DNA of 64,000 nucleotides from Gymnorhina tibicen (GCA_013399875.1 VXAZ01007517.1:124001-188000); one strand, 5' to 3'; counted from the first letter of the stretch, positions 24,451 through 36,837 are shown. Notes: generated by a model from the letters alone, not told the origin. Numbers and translations are program-made.

Positions 24451-25848
24451 CTGTAACCAGGTGAATTTTGAGGAAACAAAAGGCACTTTTCTAACAGCAC
24501 GTGTACTGCAGTATCAGAAATCACAACCTGTGGTGTGTTCATCCAGTGAGCACTGCACACCTCAGCAGCCACACATGAGCTGCAGGGCTCTGAGGAGGGG
24601 AAGTGTGTGGTTCCATTAAGTTCTAATTCCTTACTGCAGCTTGGAGAGTACTGTTGCTGTGTATAGCGGGCCAGGAGCTTTCACTGAACTGCTGATGGAC
24701 AGCATGGGATATGCATGACCCGTGGTGTGCACGAAGCCACTGAGCATATGCCCTTCCTGCACTCATGAATTGGGCTTATTTCTGTCTGCAAACCGCTGTG
24801 GGATGGAAAGAAACAATTTGTGAGTTGGGTCACATAGCAGGACAATGCATAACAATATTAATTGAGCCTGACAGCACAACACTCCAAACGTTGATGAGTT
24901 CAAGCTTTTTAAAGTGTGGGCCAACATCTTCATTACAGCCAGAGCTCGGTGCTGATTGAAATCTGACATTTTGTCCTCCTGGAGTGCTCGAGGCTATGGG
25001 CATCCCTCCCAGCCACCACACTGGCAGCAGAAACTGTTTGGTCCCATCCTGGTCCAGCCATTTTATGGGAGGCTTGTGTCAGATCTGCCTCTTGTGTGAG
25101 TAGCCCCAAAAGAGTCAGGCTGAGAGCAGAGAAGCAGGTATAGGGGAGCCTGCTCTGGCAGCTCTGGAAGGGGTGGCACTGACCACAGGGTGACAGGATG
25201 TTGGAGGACACTTGGCTGAAGCCTCTCTAGCGGGTTCCCAGCACAGGGAAGGGGATGTCAGCCTGGCCGTGAAACCAGAAAGCTGTGATGGAGGCTGAGC
25301 AAAAGATCCTGGCCAGCATGTCTTCCCCAGCCTTTGTTTAATTTAAATGTGAGAGGTCTTTTAGGAAACCAGGAGTCTCAAAACCCAAATTAAGCACAGA
25401 GAAAAACACTGATAACATAGGAATTTGATAGATCCCAGTGAGGATATTTTTCCATGGATCATGTGGAGTCTGGATGTGCAAACAGAGCAATGGGTGAGCC
25501 CGTGGCTGAGGAGCAGAGACACCCAGCTCTGAAGCTGCAGGAAAGGCAGGCAGAGAGCCTGCAAAATCAAAGACGTGTTGCTGGGCAGAGCGTGCAGGAG
25601 AGAAAACCTGGGAAAAGCTCACATAGTTTGGGAACTGTGATTCAAAGAAAGACAGTTCTACATGAACAGTAACTTGTTGCTCCTGTCTTCAGGGAAGTAG
25701 GACTTTGTACTTTCTTGTGACAAAGCAGCCGTATAAAAGTGTTTGAACTCATCTTCAGCTTTCTCTCTGTAACTGGATTTCTTTTACAAAATCCTGAATT
25801 TTAGTGAGCTACTTGGGTTAAAAAGTTCAATGGATGTTTGAGAGTTTT

Positions 25849-25851
<3 letters not shown>
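24451..25851. other. Non-coding DNA, no recognised feature
   Basis: No exon, RNA gene or transposon is recognised. Short open frames on both strands (61-94 codons) overlap and look like chance. Confidence 0.5.

Positions 25852-25893
<42 letters not shown>
25852..25893 (+). repeat. (TG)n microsatellite, 21 perfect units
   Basis: Forty-two bases of uninterrupted TG dinucleotide, immediately followed by 'aatgtaag'. It is long enough to be length-polymorphic and alternating purine-pyrimidine tracts of this length can adopt Z-DNA. The open frame over 25834-26202 is just the Cys-Val reading of this tract and is not a gene. Confidence 0.97.
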
Positions 25894-25897
<4 letters not shown>

Positions 25898-26477
25898 TAA
25901 GTTTAGGCACCCCAAATTATGTTTCAGCTTCCAATCGAGGGCAGCAACTTTCTCTGCAATGTCAGCAGCCTGACTGGAAGAGCATGTTTCTAATGAGGGA
26001 AATGCAAAGTATAGCCAGAGAGAATTTAGGAGACAGACTAGAAAAAGACAACTTCAAAATACTGTTAGAAATGACCTCATTAAATGTGCATGTTTTGATC
26101 TCTGCATCCCACACAGTACAAAGGGTCCACTGGCTGCGTATCAAGGGGGATGGAAGGATCAATTCCTATCAAGGACATCAGCAGAAGTACTCAAGGATTT
26201 AGGTGTCTTGTTTCACTTGTGGTTTTTTAATCTTCTGCTTATGACTGCAATTCATTTTATACTTTGAACACAAGAGCAAAGGTGCAGTGAGCAACAGATG
26301 TTGGGAGACTAAAACATGGACAGGCAGCAGGGCCTCAGATGTCACAGTATGTAAATATGGGCCATGGAAGGTAAACACGGGAGAATGGCAGGGTCACGGG
26401 CAGCAAATACGGGCTGTGCAAGGAGGTCCTGGGTAAACATGGTATGTCTGGCAGGACATGCTCTGAACACAGGGGTT
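25894..26477. other. Non-coding DNA with an imperfect spaced repeat
   Basis: No gene is recognised. At 26351, 26371, 26403 and 26433 a ten-base word of form G(T/C)AAA(T/C)A(T/C)GG recurs, with surrounding G-rich text that is loosely similar between copies. Confidence 0.45.
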
Positions 26478-26640
26478 TGGCAGCAAGGCTGAGGGAGTTG
26501 GGTCTCTTCTTCTTGGAGAAGAGAAGGCTTAGGGGAAATCTCATCACAGTGTTCCAGTATTTATGAGGTGGCTATAAAGAGGATGGAGGGTGTCTTCTCA
26601 TAGGAGAAACACAGGAGTGTGGCAGGGCCATGAGCTACCC
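26478..26640 (+). mobile_element. CR1 LINE fragment, internal 3' region
   Basis: Sense-orientation CR1 text: 'ggcagcaaggctgagggagt', 'tgggtctcttcttcttggag', 'aagagaaggcttaggggaaa', 'tctcatcacagtgttccagt', 'atttatgaggtggctataaa' and 'gaggatggagggtgtcttct'. This matches the conserved CR1 block 'ctgagagagctgggg...ggagaagagaaggctc...gaccttat...ccagtacttgaaggggg'. The terminal octamers are missing, so the fragment ends before the true 3' end or decays beyond recognition. Confidence 0.88.
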
Positions 26641-29600
26641 CCACTGAGAGGGTGGGGGAAGGAGGATGTTCATGCATGTGGAAACAGAGCAGGTCAGGAC
26701 ATGAGACAACAGCAGAACTCTGGGATGGAGAAATCTGGGAACGCAACCCCCCTGCTTAGCAACACAGCAGTACCGTGTGGCAAATGTGACAGCACAGGGA
26801 GAAGGCTTCAGTCCTCAGATGCTATAAGGGTAAAAAAGGGGTGGAAAGCATCCATTCCTTCTTAAGGATGTGTGTATTATTTACCACAAAAAGCATGAGA
26901 CAGGTTGCCTTTCCACAGGGAGAGAGACATTTCAGAGACAAAGTCAATATGGACATAAAGGAGATCCTCTTCTGGAAGAAAGTGTTCTGTGGAGAAAAAT
27001 GAACTGTTAACTGGTAACTGATACTTTACTGGTTAAACTGCAATGAATCTCATGTTCTTCTGCTTCTGATTTCATTGTTTCCACTGGATTTCATTGGGCT
27101 GAGCGTGGGAATCTCATTTCTATTACCACACCCATAAAGATAATCCATGCTGGGAAGATGATGCCTTTGCTCCACTCACCACATTTATGGTGAAGCTGTT
27201 CTTGTACCAGCGTTTGTAGGGAGCAGCATGGGAAAAACAAACATGTCACTCTGACAGAGACAAGGGGATTGGATGAAACCAAGTGGATAGAGAGAGAGAC
27301 TGGGTAATCTGCAGTTTAGCTAGAGCATCTCACTTAGTTGGCATGCTCCCTCCATCCTCTCCTGTCTCATCACATGTGACACAAATCCACGAGCTCCTTG
27401 TATGTGGCTACTCTGCACCTCATCCATGGAAAACATTGAGTAAGAGGTGATGTGAGCCAGCCTATGTTAAACCAGGTCAGAGCTGCTAACGGAGCACAGA
27501 AACCATCATGGTAATTTCCCTGCTCCACCCACGAAGGACTACAGTATATATTTCTATTTGTATAATTAGGGAAAAAAGTTATTAAATGGGATTCCAGCTG
27601 CAGATGTACTTGTTTGCCATAACAGAGGTCATTGACATGTAGCTGAACCAAGGAATATGACCAAGAATTTAAGAAATCTGGGCATGTATTATTTATGGAA
27701 AGAGAGGCTCAGCAAGAATCTGTGTGGCAATTGCTGGGGGCGGAAAGACTCATGGTGTCTGGGTAAGGAATACTTTGTGTAATCTGTCTAGGAAGGGAGA
27801 AGTCATCTGATTCAAGGAGGAAAGTATACAGATAACTAAAACAACTGCAGGAGGTTGCTGCACGAAGGCAGCCAGGAAGGAACAGAAGGGACATTAGGAT
27901 GCATTTTGGGAAATATGAAAGTTCTGCAAAGCGCTGAGCACACAGATGGGTCTGAGGTTTCTTTTATAGACTGTGTTCACCACAGCTGAGGGCAAAGCCC
28001 AGTAAACATATGAGGTATCATCCAAAATCCAGTAAAATGGCATAACCCCCCTCCCCTGCCATGATACACAGAAGCAGCAGAAGTAAGTGCAGACATCCAG
28101 GGCATCTAAGTCTGCTCCACCCTCAGCTGCAGAAAGAGATCTAGGTGTCAGCTCTGAAAAAGCAGAGAAGCTCTGAAACACAAGGACCAGCAAAGGCTTG
28201 GAGAGCAAAATATCTCCTGTGTCCCTTGGGCAGCAATCCCTACAAGGGGTAGGTTGGCATTAGGGGTAGGTTAACAGTTCTTTTTCCTTCTGCACCTTCC
28301 GGGTTTTAGGGTGGGACCCCTATTCTGCAGACGTCTGTTTTCTCTCTTGCTCTTACAGAGTGACCCCATCTCCTCCGGGTCCTCAGCTCTTCCCTCAGCC
28401 TTCAGCCTGCCATTGCCTCAGCCCCTGGCAGAAGTTCAGTGATAATATAAATCCAAACTGAATTTGGTGGATTTAAGCCCAGCCTGCCTATCACTGTGCT
28501 TCCCTACAAGCAGACATACCAATGTCATGGGAAAATTAAAAAGAAACTTAAAATACAAACCCTTTTGAGGAGAACTAGTCCAGAACAAGTTTGAATCTGA
28601 TCATATTTTATGGTTTAAATATAAATACCTTTAAGGGAAAAAAGAAAAGCCAATAAACAAAAGAGATAATGTAATGGAAATAATGTTTCCCTGCCCAGGA
28701 CAGAGCTGCCAGCCTGAGCCCTGGCTGGTGTTCACACAGAGCTACCTCACACCTACTGGGTGAGGATGAGGCCCCACAGCCGCATTTTATTGACACATTG
28801 ATGCAGTGCAAATAAAGTAGGGCTGGAGCTGTGGCTGCTACAGGCAAGAGGAAAGGAAATGAGCCAGCTATGATGTCTTTGTATACTTGCAGACTACAGG
28901 AATGTATTTTGCTGGCCTAATGGTAATCCGGACTTTGAACTTCCATTCCATCCCATTTCTCTCTCCCATGACATGAAATAATTCCTCAGGACTGTCTATA
29001 ACCCCCAAACTCCTTGGAACTTGTTCTGTGCAATGTTACACCACTGGGGCTCCTCACAGTATTGTGTAATGAGGTGAGATCACAGACGAGCTCAGTCCAT
29101 GTGGCTTGCGCTATCTTGCCCGCCTGATGGTTAGCTGCACTTTCAAAACTAAAGAACCATTCCTGTGGGATTACAGCCATAATTCTTAATAGCAGCAGGA
29201 AATACAGACATGCAAGTGATCCAGACAAGCAAGAAATCCATTGATGTGGAGAAGTTTTCTGCTTATGTCTATAAGTTCATATGCTGTGGCTGCAGTTTGG
29301 GAAAGTCAGCCTTTATTTGTTTTATTGTGCTTTACAAACATATATGGATGGGTTAATTGTGGAGTCTGGTACAGGGGCAAGGACAAGACCAGTGCCACGT
29401 TTTCAGATGTGGTGTTTGGCCTCTAAATGTTAAATAGAAACCTGAGAAAAATTCATGGATTTAATCCCTCAGCAGATGCACCATGATGCTCAGATTAAAG
29501 AGTCTCTGAGAATCAGGAACTACCATCCCATGGTGGGATTTTCCTCTGAAGTGAGTCACTGGCCTTTGTCAAACTCTCGTGTTAAAAGGCTATCAACATG

Positions 29601-29912
29601 CGAGGCACAGAGACCAAGCACTCCAGCTTCCTGGAGTTTGGCCTCATTGAGCAGTCAGGAGTTTTTTTCAGCCTTTTTATTTACACAGAGCCTCTGGAAA
29701 ATGCAGTTTGAAAATGAGCCTGGCGTGGTTTGCTGAACTGTATCCTGACCAGGAGATCTGAGCAACAGAGATGGGACTCAAAGCTGCAGCCTTCGTGACT
29801 TATTTAGCTTTCTAACCACAATTAAAATCTCAGTGCATCATCATGTAAGAAGCGAGTGCACTTGATCAAAAATAAGGTTATTTGGAAGCTTCAGACAGTG
29901 GTCTGATGGTTA
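26641..29912. other. Non-coding DNA, no recognised feature
   Basis: No exon, RNA gene or clear transposon. Open frames up to 104 codons (27894-28208 minus) lack domains. A stretch at 28120-28200 has a few words resembling LINE text but too few to call. Confidence 0.5.
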
Positions 29913-30093
29913 TCACAGAATCAAAGAATTCTAGAATGGTTTGGGTTGACAGGGGCTTTAAAGATTGTCCAGTTCCAACACCCCACCATGGGCAGGAACA
30001 ACTTCCACTATCCCAGGCTGCTCAAAGACCCATCCAAACTGGCCTTGAACACTTACAGGAATGTGGCATCCACAATTTCTCTTGGCAGTCTGT
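29913..30093 (-). mobile_element. CR1 LINE fragment, 3' end, antisense
   Basis: One of the best preserved CR1 tails here. The plus strand reads 'tcacagaatcaaagaattct', 'agaatggtttgggttgacag', 'gggctttaaagattgtccag', 'ttccaacaccccaccatggg', 'caggaacaacttccactatc', 'ccaggctgctcaaagaccca', 'tccaaactggccttgaacac' and 'ggaatgtggcatccacaatt'. This is the complement of the standard CR1 3' end, with the element's 3' terminus at the left. The frames at 29882-30374 run through it and are not genes. Confidence 0.97.
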
Positions 30094-32240
30094 ATATATT
30101 TTACAGATATTTGTGTATATTTTATTCACTAAAATTAAAAGAACTACAATTTGAAAAACTTATCATATGGACGTGTGAATACGCTGATGCAGGATGGGAA
30201 AAAGGAACACACAGTAACATCACTAAGTATTATTTAGGTCCCCTGGGGAGTGTAAAATCTGTCCTGGCTGAAGGGACCCCAGGGACCAGGTTCCCAGCAG
30301 CACCCTGGCAGTTCATGGGTTGTTTTGGTCTCCTCCAGGATCAGCATTCACCTATCCTGCTGCTGTTTCCCTGATGTCTATTACCTGTTCTTCACTGTTG
30401 ACTACATATGGTTAATGGATAATGAAAATATACTCTGGGAGAGATTTATACAACCACATTTTATCACTGGGTCATTTTCTGTTAGCCTGTGTGGCTATAA
30501 ACTGGAGGGAATAGATTCCTTTAAAACAAGCCTTTTGGTCAGAGAGGATGAGCTGTGGTTGCAAAATGCTGTTCACTGTCTAGAACAGGCTGAGAGGGGA
30601 ATATTGCAAATGCCCAAGAGCTTAAACATTTACACTTGGAGGTAAACAATGACATTCAGTCACTCTAGGCCTGGTGTTGGCATTGGCACCTTGCCCTCAG
30701 ATCATTCTCTGGGCTGTTTTTCTGTAGCAATGTCATCCCAGGCTGATTACAGACCAACCCCAAGCCAGACAGAGGACAGGACTGTGCCTGTGGGTCTAGC
30801 CTGAGGGCCACAAAATGAAGATTTGACAAGAAACTAGTTTCCTATTTGCTTGATTAAATACAACTATAAAATTAAGATAAAACATCTCCACGGCCCACTG
30901 GAGGTGTGTTGTGAGACGCACCACTGAATGCTTGTAAAGTGATTTGGAAGTGAAAAACGCTGCAACAATGCAAAGCCCTGTTCTTATGAAAGACTGTTGA
31001 TTGCTTCTTTTATAAGACAACAAAGTCCAGAAAAAAGAAAGAGTGGAAATCAGCATGTCTCCAGATCTCTGGCAGCAGTCCTATCCCTGGCAGCAGCTGC
31101 AGCTCTGACACAACCTGATGCTGCAGTCTTCTGGAGAGAAGAAGAAAGCTCTCTAGCACTCAGTGACTTCAGGATGCCCACCGAGTGTTGTTATTTATTC
31201 AGAGGGGTACTGCTGCATCCCCCAAATCAGGAGTTCAGGCCTGAACTCAGCTGCTGTCACAGTGACTGGTGTGGCTTGAGAAAAATCTCACCATCCCTTT
31301 ATCACCAAATCTGCAGCATTTCTGACTCAAGGCCTGTGAGTGAATGCTTCTTCAAAAAAAGCTGGCAATTGGTGTCCAGTGCATTTTGAAAACTAGCAAA
31401 ACTATATAATGGCAGAACAAGCATTGCTCTTGAATTTTCAGCAGCATTTGTGCTACGATGATCAATGTTTGTATACACTTGTGAGTCTATGGAACACAGG
31501 ACCATGAAAATCTTGGAGGGGCAAGAATATGCACAGCACCTGTCAGTAGCTCTCTTGGAAGGTTAAATCCTTAATTTTATTGAAGGACCTCTGAAGGATA
31601 TACTGCCATGGAGACTGATAACTCCAGAGCACAGTGTGAGCAGTTTACAGCTCTGTATTGAGAAATCTTGCTATGCAATGAGGTGCAAAATATCTTTCTA
31701 TTCCCTCATTGTCAATATAGAGTTGCCCACCATATTATTTGAAATATATTTCTTGACTGAAAGGGTGTTGCAAGGATCTACTGAAAAAGCAGTGAGCATC
31801 TGTGCACTGCTTGTTTGGCTTCTGAAGGGCTCTTGGTGGGCATCCTACTCAGTTTGCTCTCACCTTCTGCTGCAGCTCACCACCCCTTCAGCTGTGCTGG
31901 GGCAGAAGAGGATGTTTTTATTTCCAGTGGGGATGCTTTCAGTGATGCTGTGGATAAGGGGGTTTTAGTCACTGGTGTGCTCACCCTCCCCTCCTGGGCA
32001 GGGCTGTGCCCTCTGCTCCAGGTGACATGGCTGTTCATGAGATAAAGCACTACACAGCCTGGTATGAAGTCCTCAGTTTAACCCACAGCAATGGAGTTAT
32101 TGTGGACAGGGATGGTTCAGTTATGGTGGACAGGATGTTCAGGGAACAGGAACAGGAGTCAAGCAGCCTCTGTGCCAGTCGCAGCTCTGCTACCCTGTGG
32201 GACCAGAAAGACCACAGGAAAAGGCACAGGGCAAGGAGAG

Positions 32241-32284
32241 TATAAAAGTCATCACCTTCCCATATAAAAGTCATCACCTTCCCA
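32241..32284 (+). repeat. Perfect 22-bp tandem duplication
   Basis: The 22-bp unit at 32241-32262 (beginning 'tataaaagtcatcacc') is repeated exactly at 32263-32284. With no differences between copies the duplication is recent, or the assembly has doubled the unit. Each copy begins with a TATAAAA word, which is probably coincidental. Confidence 0.95.
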
Positions 32285-32305
32285 AAGCCTTCCCTTTACC
32301 ATAAA

Positions 32306-32341
32306 TGCTGATTTAAATGCAATTGCTGATTTAAACTTGCA
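32306..32341 (+). repeat. Imperfect 18-bp tandem duplication
   Basis: The unit 'tgctgatttaaatgcaat' at 32306-32323 is followed directly by 'tgctgatttaaacttgca' at 32324-32341. The first 12 bases are identical. It lies 21 bp after a separate, perfect 22-bp duplication. Confidence 0.85.
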
Positions 32342-33854
32342 TTTCAGGATCATCACCAACTTGTGCAGAACAAAATGCCTTTCCTTCCCATCCTGTAAGC
32401 AAGAGGCAAAATGACTTTTTAGGAAAGCCTGCCTGAAATTAAAGTGCTGGTTCTTTTTGGTTCCTCCAAGCTATTTTTTTACGGTTTCTTAAGCCACAGA
32501 TGAGAAGGAAAAAAAGCACAACAAAAATCCAATTAAGGAAAAGCCTTGGGAAAGAGAAAGTGCTTGTTGTTTAAATGTGAGCTGTAAAGGTAGCCAGGAA
32601 AGGTGGGTTAAATGCAGAGCCTGAATATCCAGCCACCATAATTGTTATCTGAGCCTCTGCGCCATTAGCGATGCAGCAGTACTGGTTTGGGTTTTCCCCT
32701 CCACTCTCCAGGTTCACATGTGAGCAGGTCTCCACAAGCTCCTCACTTATTGGTCTGATGAAAAATTGGTTTGAAAAATAAAACCCTGTTAGAAAAAGAA
32801 AGTGTGTGAACAGGCAAAGTAACAACCTTGGAGCTCTGTAAAAAAATCCTGGCTCCTAATTATTCCACATGAGGAAAATTCATCAGGTGCCAAGAGAAAA
32901 AAAACAAACCCGACAGCCTTGTTTTGATTTCTACCCATTCCAGCTGATCACTAGACTCCAGGCTGAGCTTATCTTTTTAAAGAGAGCTTCTTATTCAGTG
33001 AGCCACAAGCAGTGACTGCAAGGAGAAGGCACAGCCTAGTTTTATGTAGGATGTTTCAGCTGCCAATGAAAAGATCTTCCTTCCCTGAATGTTGTAAAAC
33101 CTACACCACCAAACTGGGCCATAAGTGATGTGCTTTGCAACAGGATTTCCTTGTTCTCCAATAAACACAGACAACCTGAGACCCACTTACCCCATTTACC
33201 CATGGAAAAGGAAATGGGATGAAGAATTAGAAGAAGGAACAAGACAATGAATGCAAACACATTTGCCATTCATTCCTCACCTGACTTTTGTACAGGCTCT
33301 TTCTCCTCTGTTTTTCTCTCTCTTTGACCTGTATGTTTAAAACCACTCTGGAGGGCTTCTGCCTTTTTCAGTTTGCTGGCCTTGGTGGAGGGAAAAATTC
33401 AGCTTTATTAATATAAGCTATCTGGCAAAAGGCTTGTTTTCTCAGATGGCTGCACAGATGCAAAAGGCCACAGACTGAGCAGTGCTAATCCACTAGGTAG
33501 AATGAAGACAGAGTTTTATGGGAAAGGAGTTTTATGCACATACATGACAGAATCTGCAGCTAGAAAAGACCAGAAGAAAATAAATCAGCTCACTCTATGG
33601 ATTAAATTCTGCCAGTGGCACAAAAAGGGATCACAGCTGTACTAAGGGCAGCACTGGGCCCTGGGTGTATATTTGGTTAATTACAGAGATTTCTTCCCTC
33701 CCAACCAGGATAGCTTTGTTTTATGTCTGCACCTCTCTCTGGTTTAGCCAGCCCCAGCACGATGGAAATGCCTGTTCCATGCTGCTCAAAGGCACAGGGA
33801 TTCCTGTCTTTGGCAGGGAAAACAGGGAAAGCTGATGCATGTGTGTGTATAAAC

Positions 33855-33870
33855 ATATATATATATATAT
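33855..33870 (+). repeat. (AT)8 dinucleotide run
   Basis: Sixteen bases of AT dinucleotide between 'ataaac' and 'ctcacctctt'. A short simple repeat with no other feature. Confidence 0.9.
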
Positions 33871-34809
33871 CTCACCTCTTCTGGAAGCTATGAGCACTGA
33901 CAGCTCTTAGTTCAAACTGAAGTAGCTCAGGTATATGCAGGGATCTGTTTGTATATATTATTCAAGTAAGTATGTGTGTAGATATACACAAAAAATGCAC
34001 ATATGGCTGCATACTCCAAGTGATGTATTTCCATGTGAATTCATTTATTTCTGAGAGGCAGGCAAGGAGCAGTTTCTGGAGCAGCTTTCTGCTGGAAAGA
34101 CTGACTAAGAGTGATTTCCCTCTGATCATTTAATGAGTGGTGGGGTCAGATTGAGATCTCTGAGGCTTTCAACATTTAGCCTTCTTTCTCCAACCCATTT
34201 GTCTTTCTTTCTTGTATTATGCAAGAGATGTGACACCGATAAAAACTCTTCTTGTTGGAGAATGACTCAGTTTTCACAAGTGGATACCCCATGAAACATA
34301 GCCATCATCCCCTCACAAGTCTTCATACAATCAAAATAATATCAGAAGTGGAGGCAGGAGAGAAGCAGGGTCAGAGGGGTGAAGTGGAGGAGGAAGTCAT
34401 AAACTTCCTTCTGTACTATTTGCACCCAGCTCCTACAGCTTCTGAATCACAACTGTGTGCACAAATAACTCACAGTCATCTGCAGGAGATCACCACAATT
34501 GTAATCATCACCCTTTTTACTCCAGAATTTTCAAGGTTAAAGTATTAGTGGCATAATGTATTTGTACACATCTAAATTATACCTCTGTTATGGTGGGGGG
34601 GGTCTCATTCCTCTGATCTCATTCAACGGTTGAACATCTATTGAATGTGCCTGGGAAGAAAATCTAATGGAATAAACCAGATCTTTATCCACCAAGGAAG
34701 ATTAAAACTCAGAAATTCATTGTTTCCTCAGATCCAAGAGTGGATATACACCTAATTCAACCACAAATTGCTGGGCTGAGCAGGGTTCATGGCACAGCCA
34801 GGAAGACTA

Positions 34810-34892
34810 ATTCCTTCCCGTGCAGGAATTACCATGTTAAACTCTCTGACCTGGGTTACACAGGAGGTCAGATTAGATTATCACTGTCCAAA
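34810..34892 (+). mobile_element. Ancient CR1/L3-type LINE fragment, 3' end
   Basis: The words 'gtgcaggaattaccatgtta' and 'gttacacaggaggtcagatt' followed by 'agattatcactgtcc' match the end of old amniote CR1/L3 elements ('caggaattattgggt...gttatacaggaggtcagact...agatgatcacaatggtccc'). Sense orientation. Only about 80 bp can be recognised and the limits are approximate. Confidence 0.65.
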
Positions 34893-35525
34893 ATTCTGCT
34901 CCCAGAAACCAGTTTCCAGTGCCCATCTGGCTGCAATCCCAGGTAAACATGAAGAAAGGAAAAAAACAAGCGTGTGGTCAGGGTATCTCGTTTCTGTGTG
35001 CTGCGGTGGAAGGGCTCTCACTGCTGTCGGTAAGAAGGCAGTAGACCTTCCTGAAAACAAGAAAAACTTTAACAGATGCCAGGGGGGGATTTTTAGGGTC
35101 ATCAGTGGTTAATGTGGAGCCCTCCCAGCATGGCCTTATGTGCACGCAGGCAGTCCCTGCTGCTGACTCAGGGCTCCCTGATGCCCTGAACTTGGTTAAA
35201 TACAGAGAAACTCCCCCGTGGCACAATGAGTCCCAGAGGTACAAACCATTGCAAGGGGCAATGCTGCCAGTTTGTTCCATCCATTCCAGGACTCTCCTCT
35301 GAGCCATTGGGTCGCTGCTGGAGAAGGGGATGCCACCTTGCCTTGTGCAGCCACTCGTTAACCATTTCCGCCCATACAAGCCCCAGTGAGAGACCAAAGA
35401 ACTCCGCTGCCTGTCTTCTCTCTGCTGCAGCAGCCAGCCCACAGAACACAGACCTGGAATGGTGTATTCCCATGCCATGGATACCCACAGCCATGCCAGC
35501 CCCATACATCTGAATGCCTCAATAT
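34893..35525. other. Non-coding DNA next to the large inverted repeat
   Basis: No exon is recognised. Long overlapping open frames on both strands (34978-35505 minus, 175 codons; 35168-35509 minus; 35226-35513 plus) reflect locally GC-rich DNA with few stops. None shows a recognisable domain, signal peptide or splice context that I can support. Confidence 0.45.
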
Positions 35526-35715
35526 GACTGGAGAGGCAGTAGCTCTCTCCAGTCAGCCTAAGCTACTGAGCTACTGAGAAGATGTTCATGGAACTCTTTG
35601 AGAAATAAAGTTCTGCTGCTTAGGCTGACTGGAGAGAGAGAGCTACTGCCTCTCCAGTCAGCCTAAGCAGCAGAACTTTATTTCTCAAAGAGTTCCATGA
35701 ACATCTTCTCAGTAG
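35526..35715. repeat. Perfect 66-bp inverted repeat with a third partial copy
   Basis: Positions 35571-35636 and 35650-35715 are exact reverse complements (66 bp each) separated by 13 bases. Just to the left, 35526-35563 is the reverse complement of 35618-35659 except for the loss of four bases in a TC run, so it is a third, shorter copy. The junction between this third copy and the left arm is marked by a direct duplication of CTACTGAG (35563-35570 and 35571-35578). RNA from either strand would fold into a 66-bp perfect duplex. Perfect arms mean recent origin, by template switching, snap-back replication or a mobile hairpin, or else a library or assembly fold-back artefact. No transposase or known element is seen. 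Confidence 0.97.
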
Positions 35716-36837
35716 TTGCTCACCTGCCAACACAGAGCCTCCTTCCCTGGTTTGTTGGTACTCACTTCCAGCTCACACTTATACCTAAAGCTCCAGGATC
35801 CCTTTTTAGCACCACCCGTGTGAAATGCTTAGGCAGATGGTACCAGCAAGGCTTAAGCTTTCTTTTGAGGTGCCATGAAATCACCTGCCCATCCCTGATT
35901 ACCAAACACTGGCCTCCATCCGCATGTGCTTTCCCCACCCCTGGGCGGCTGGTGAACCCAGAGCCGGTCTGTGACTAACGGCAGCATGAGCAAGCGAGGA
36001 GGCCATCGGCCATCTAAATCAGCTGAATCAGAAGGAGCAGGGGAAAGGAAAAAAAAAACCAACTGTGTGAACAAGCACTAATTGCTTACAAGCTGCAGCA
36101 TGAACATCAGGCACATTAGTGACTCACGGGTGAAATGTGTGACAGCGACTTTGGTGAGGGCTGGGAAGGGCTTTGCGCCTGGGCGGCGGGAGTGGAGGAT
36201 GTGCGGTGGAGACACAGCCTGGTCAGCCAAGTGTTTCCCACGCACATTCCTCTACTCCATGCACTACGAAATTCGGTCAGAAGATAAAGCATGGAAGCAG
36301 AAAGAAATTCCTAGGAGGAAAGCGAAACAGAAAAACAAAACAGCATGGTAATTTCTTGCTCGTGAAGAGCGGTATTTCCATGTGCAGGCTTGCTCCACCT
36401 GCGATTTTACATGTGTACAGTGATTTCTGATACATGCCTCTGGTAAGAAGCTTGATCTGTCTCAGGAAAATCCCTTTCTTGTTAATTTATTATTTGATAT
36501 ATATGTAAAACAGCATACTATATAGCCTCAATCCACAGAGACTCAGGCCTTCAGGGGTGTGGGTAAAGGAAAGAGTACACAAGAGATAAAACAGAGAGCA
36601 AACTAAGCTAACAGCTGAGCACCGTGGGTTCAGAGCAGCCCCTGGTGTTATTTTTGTCATGATTACCAGCACTATGGTAGCACCCACAGCAGTGCATGGT
36701 GCTGTAGTTACACACAGCAGGTACTTGCCAGTGCAACCCTCATGCTGGACAAACACTAAAAAATCCATCCTAGGGATTTTCGGGGTAATGGGAGCCAGAC
36801 CCTTCAGTGATGCTGAACTGGGTAAGTCTTTGAAGTG
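35716..36837. other. Non-coding DNA, no recognised feature
   Basis: No exon, RNA gene or repeat is recognised. A mildly CpG-containing patch lies at about 36125-36215. The open frames at 36082-36430 (89 and 85 codons) overlap in two frames of the plus strand and I cannot link either to a protein family. Confidence 0.45.

Larger units (their letters stand above)
30094..34809. other. Non-coding DNA with small tandem duplications
   Basis: No exon or RNA gene is recognised. It contains the 22-bp and 18-bp tandem duplications at about 32241-32341 and an (AT)8 run at 33855-33870. Open frames up to 130 codons (30997-31389) have no recognisable domain. Confidence 0.5.

Noticed and set aside
25834..26202. 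122-codon frame with a Cys-Val run
   Set aside because: The run is the translation of the (TG)21 microsatellite.
28080..28210. Possible LINE text ('gaaagagatctaggtgtc')
   Set aside because: A single CR1-like phrase without neighbouring landmarks in order; could be chance.
34978..35505. 175-codon open frame on the minus strand
   Set aside because: Overlapped by frames on both strands in GC-rich DNA, Trp- and Ser-rich without recognisable motif, and it ends just before the inverted repeat; no splice or conservation evidence.
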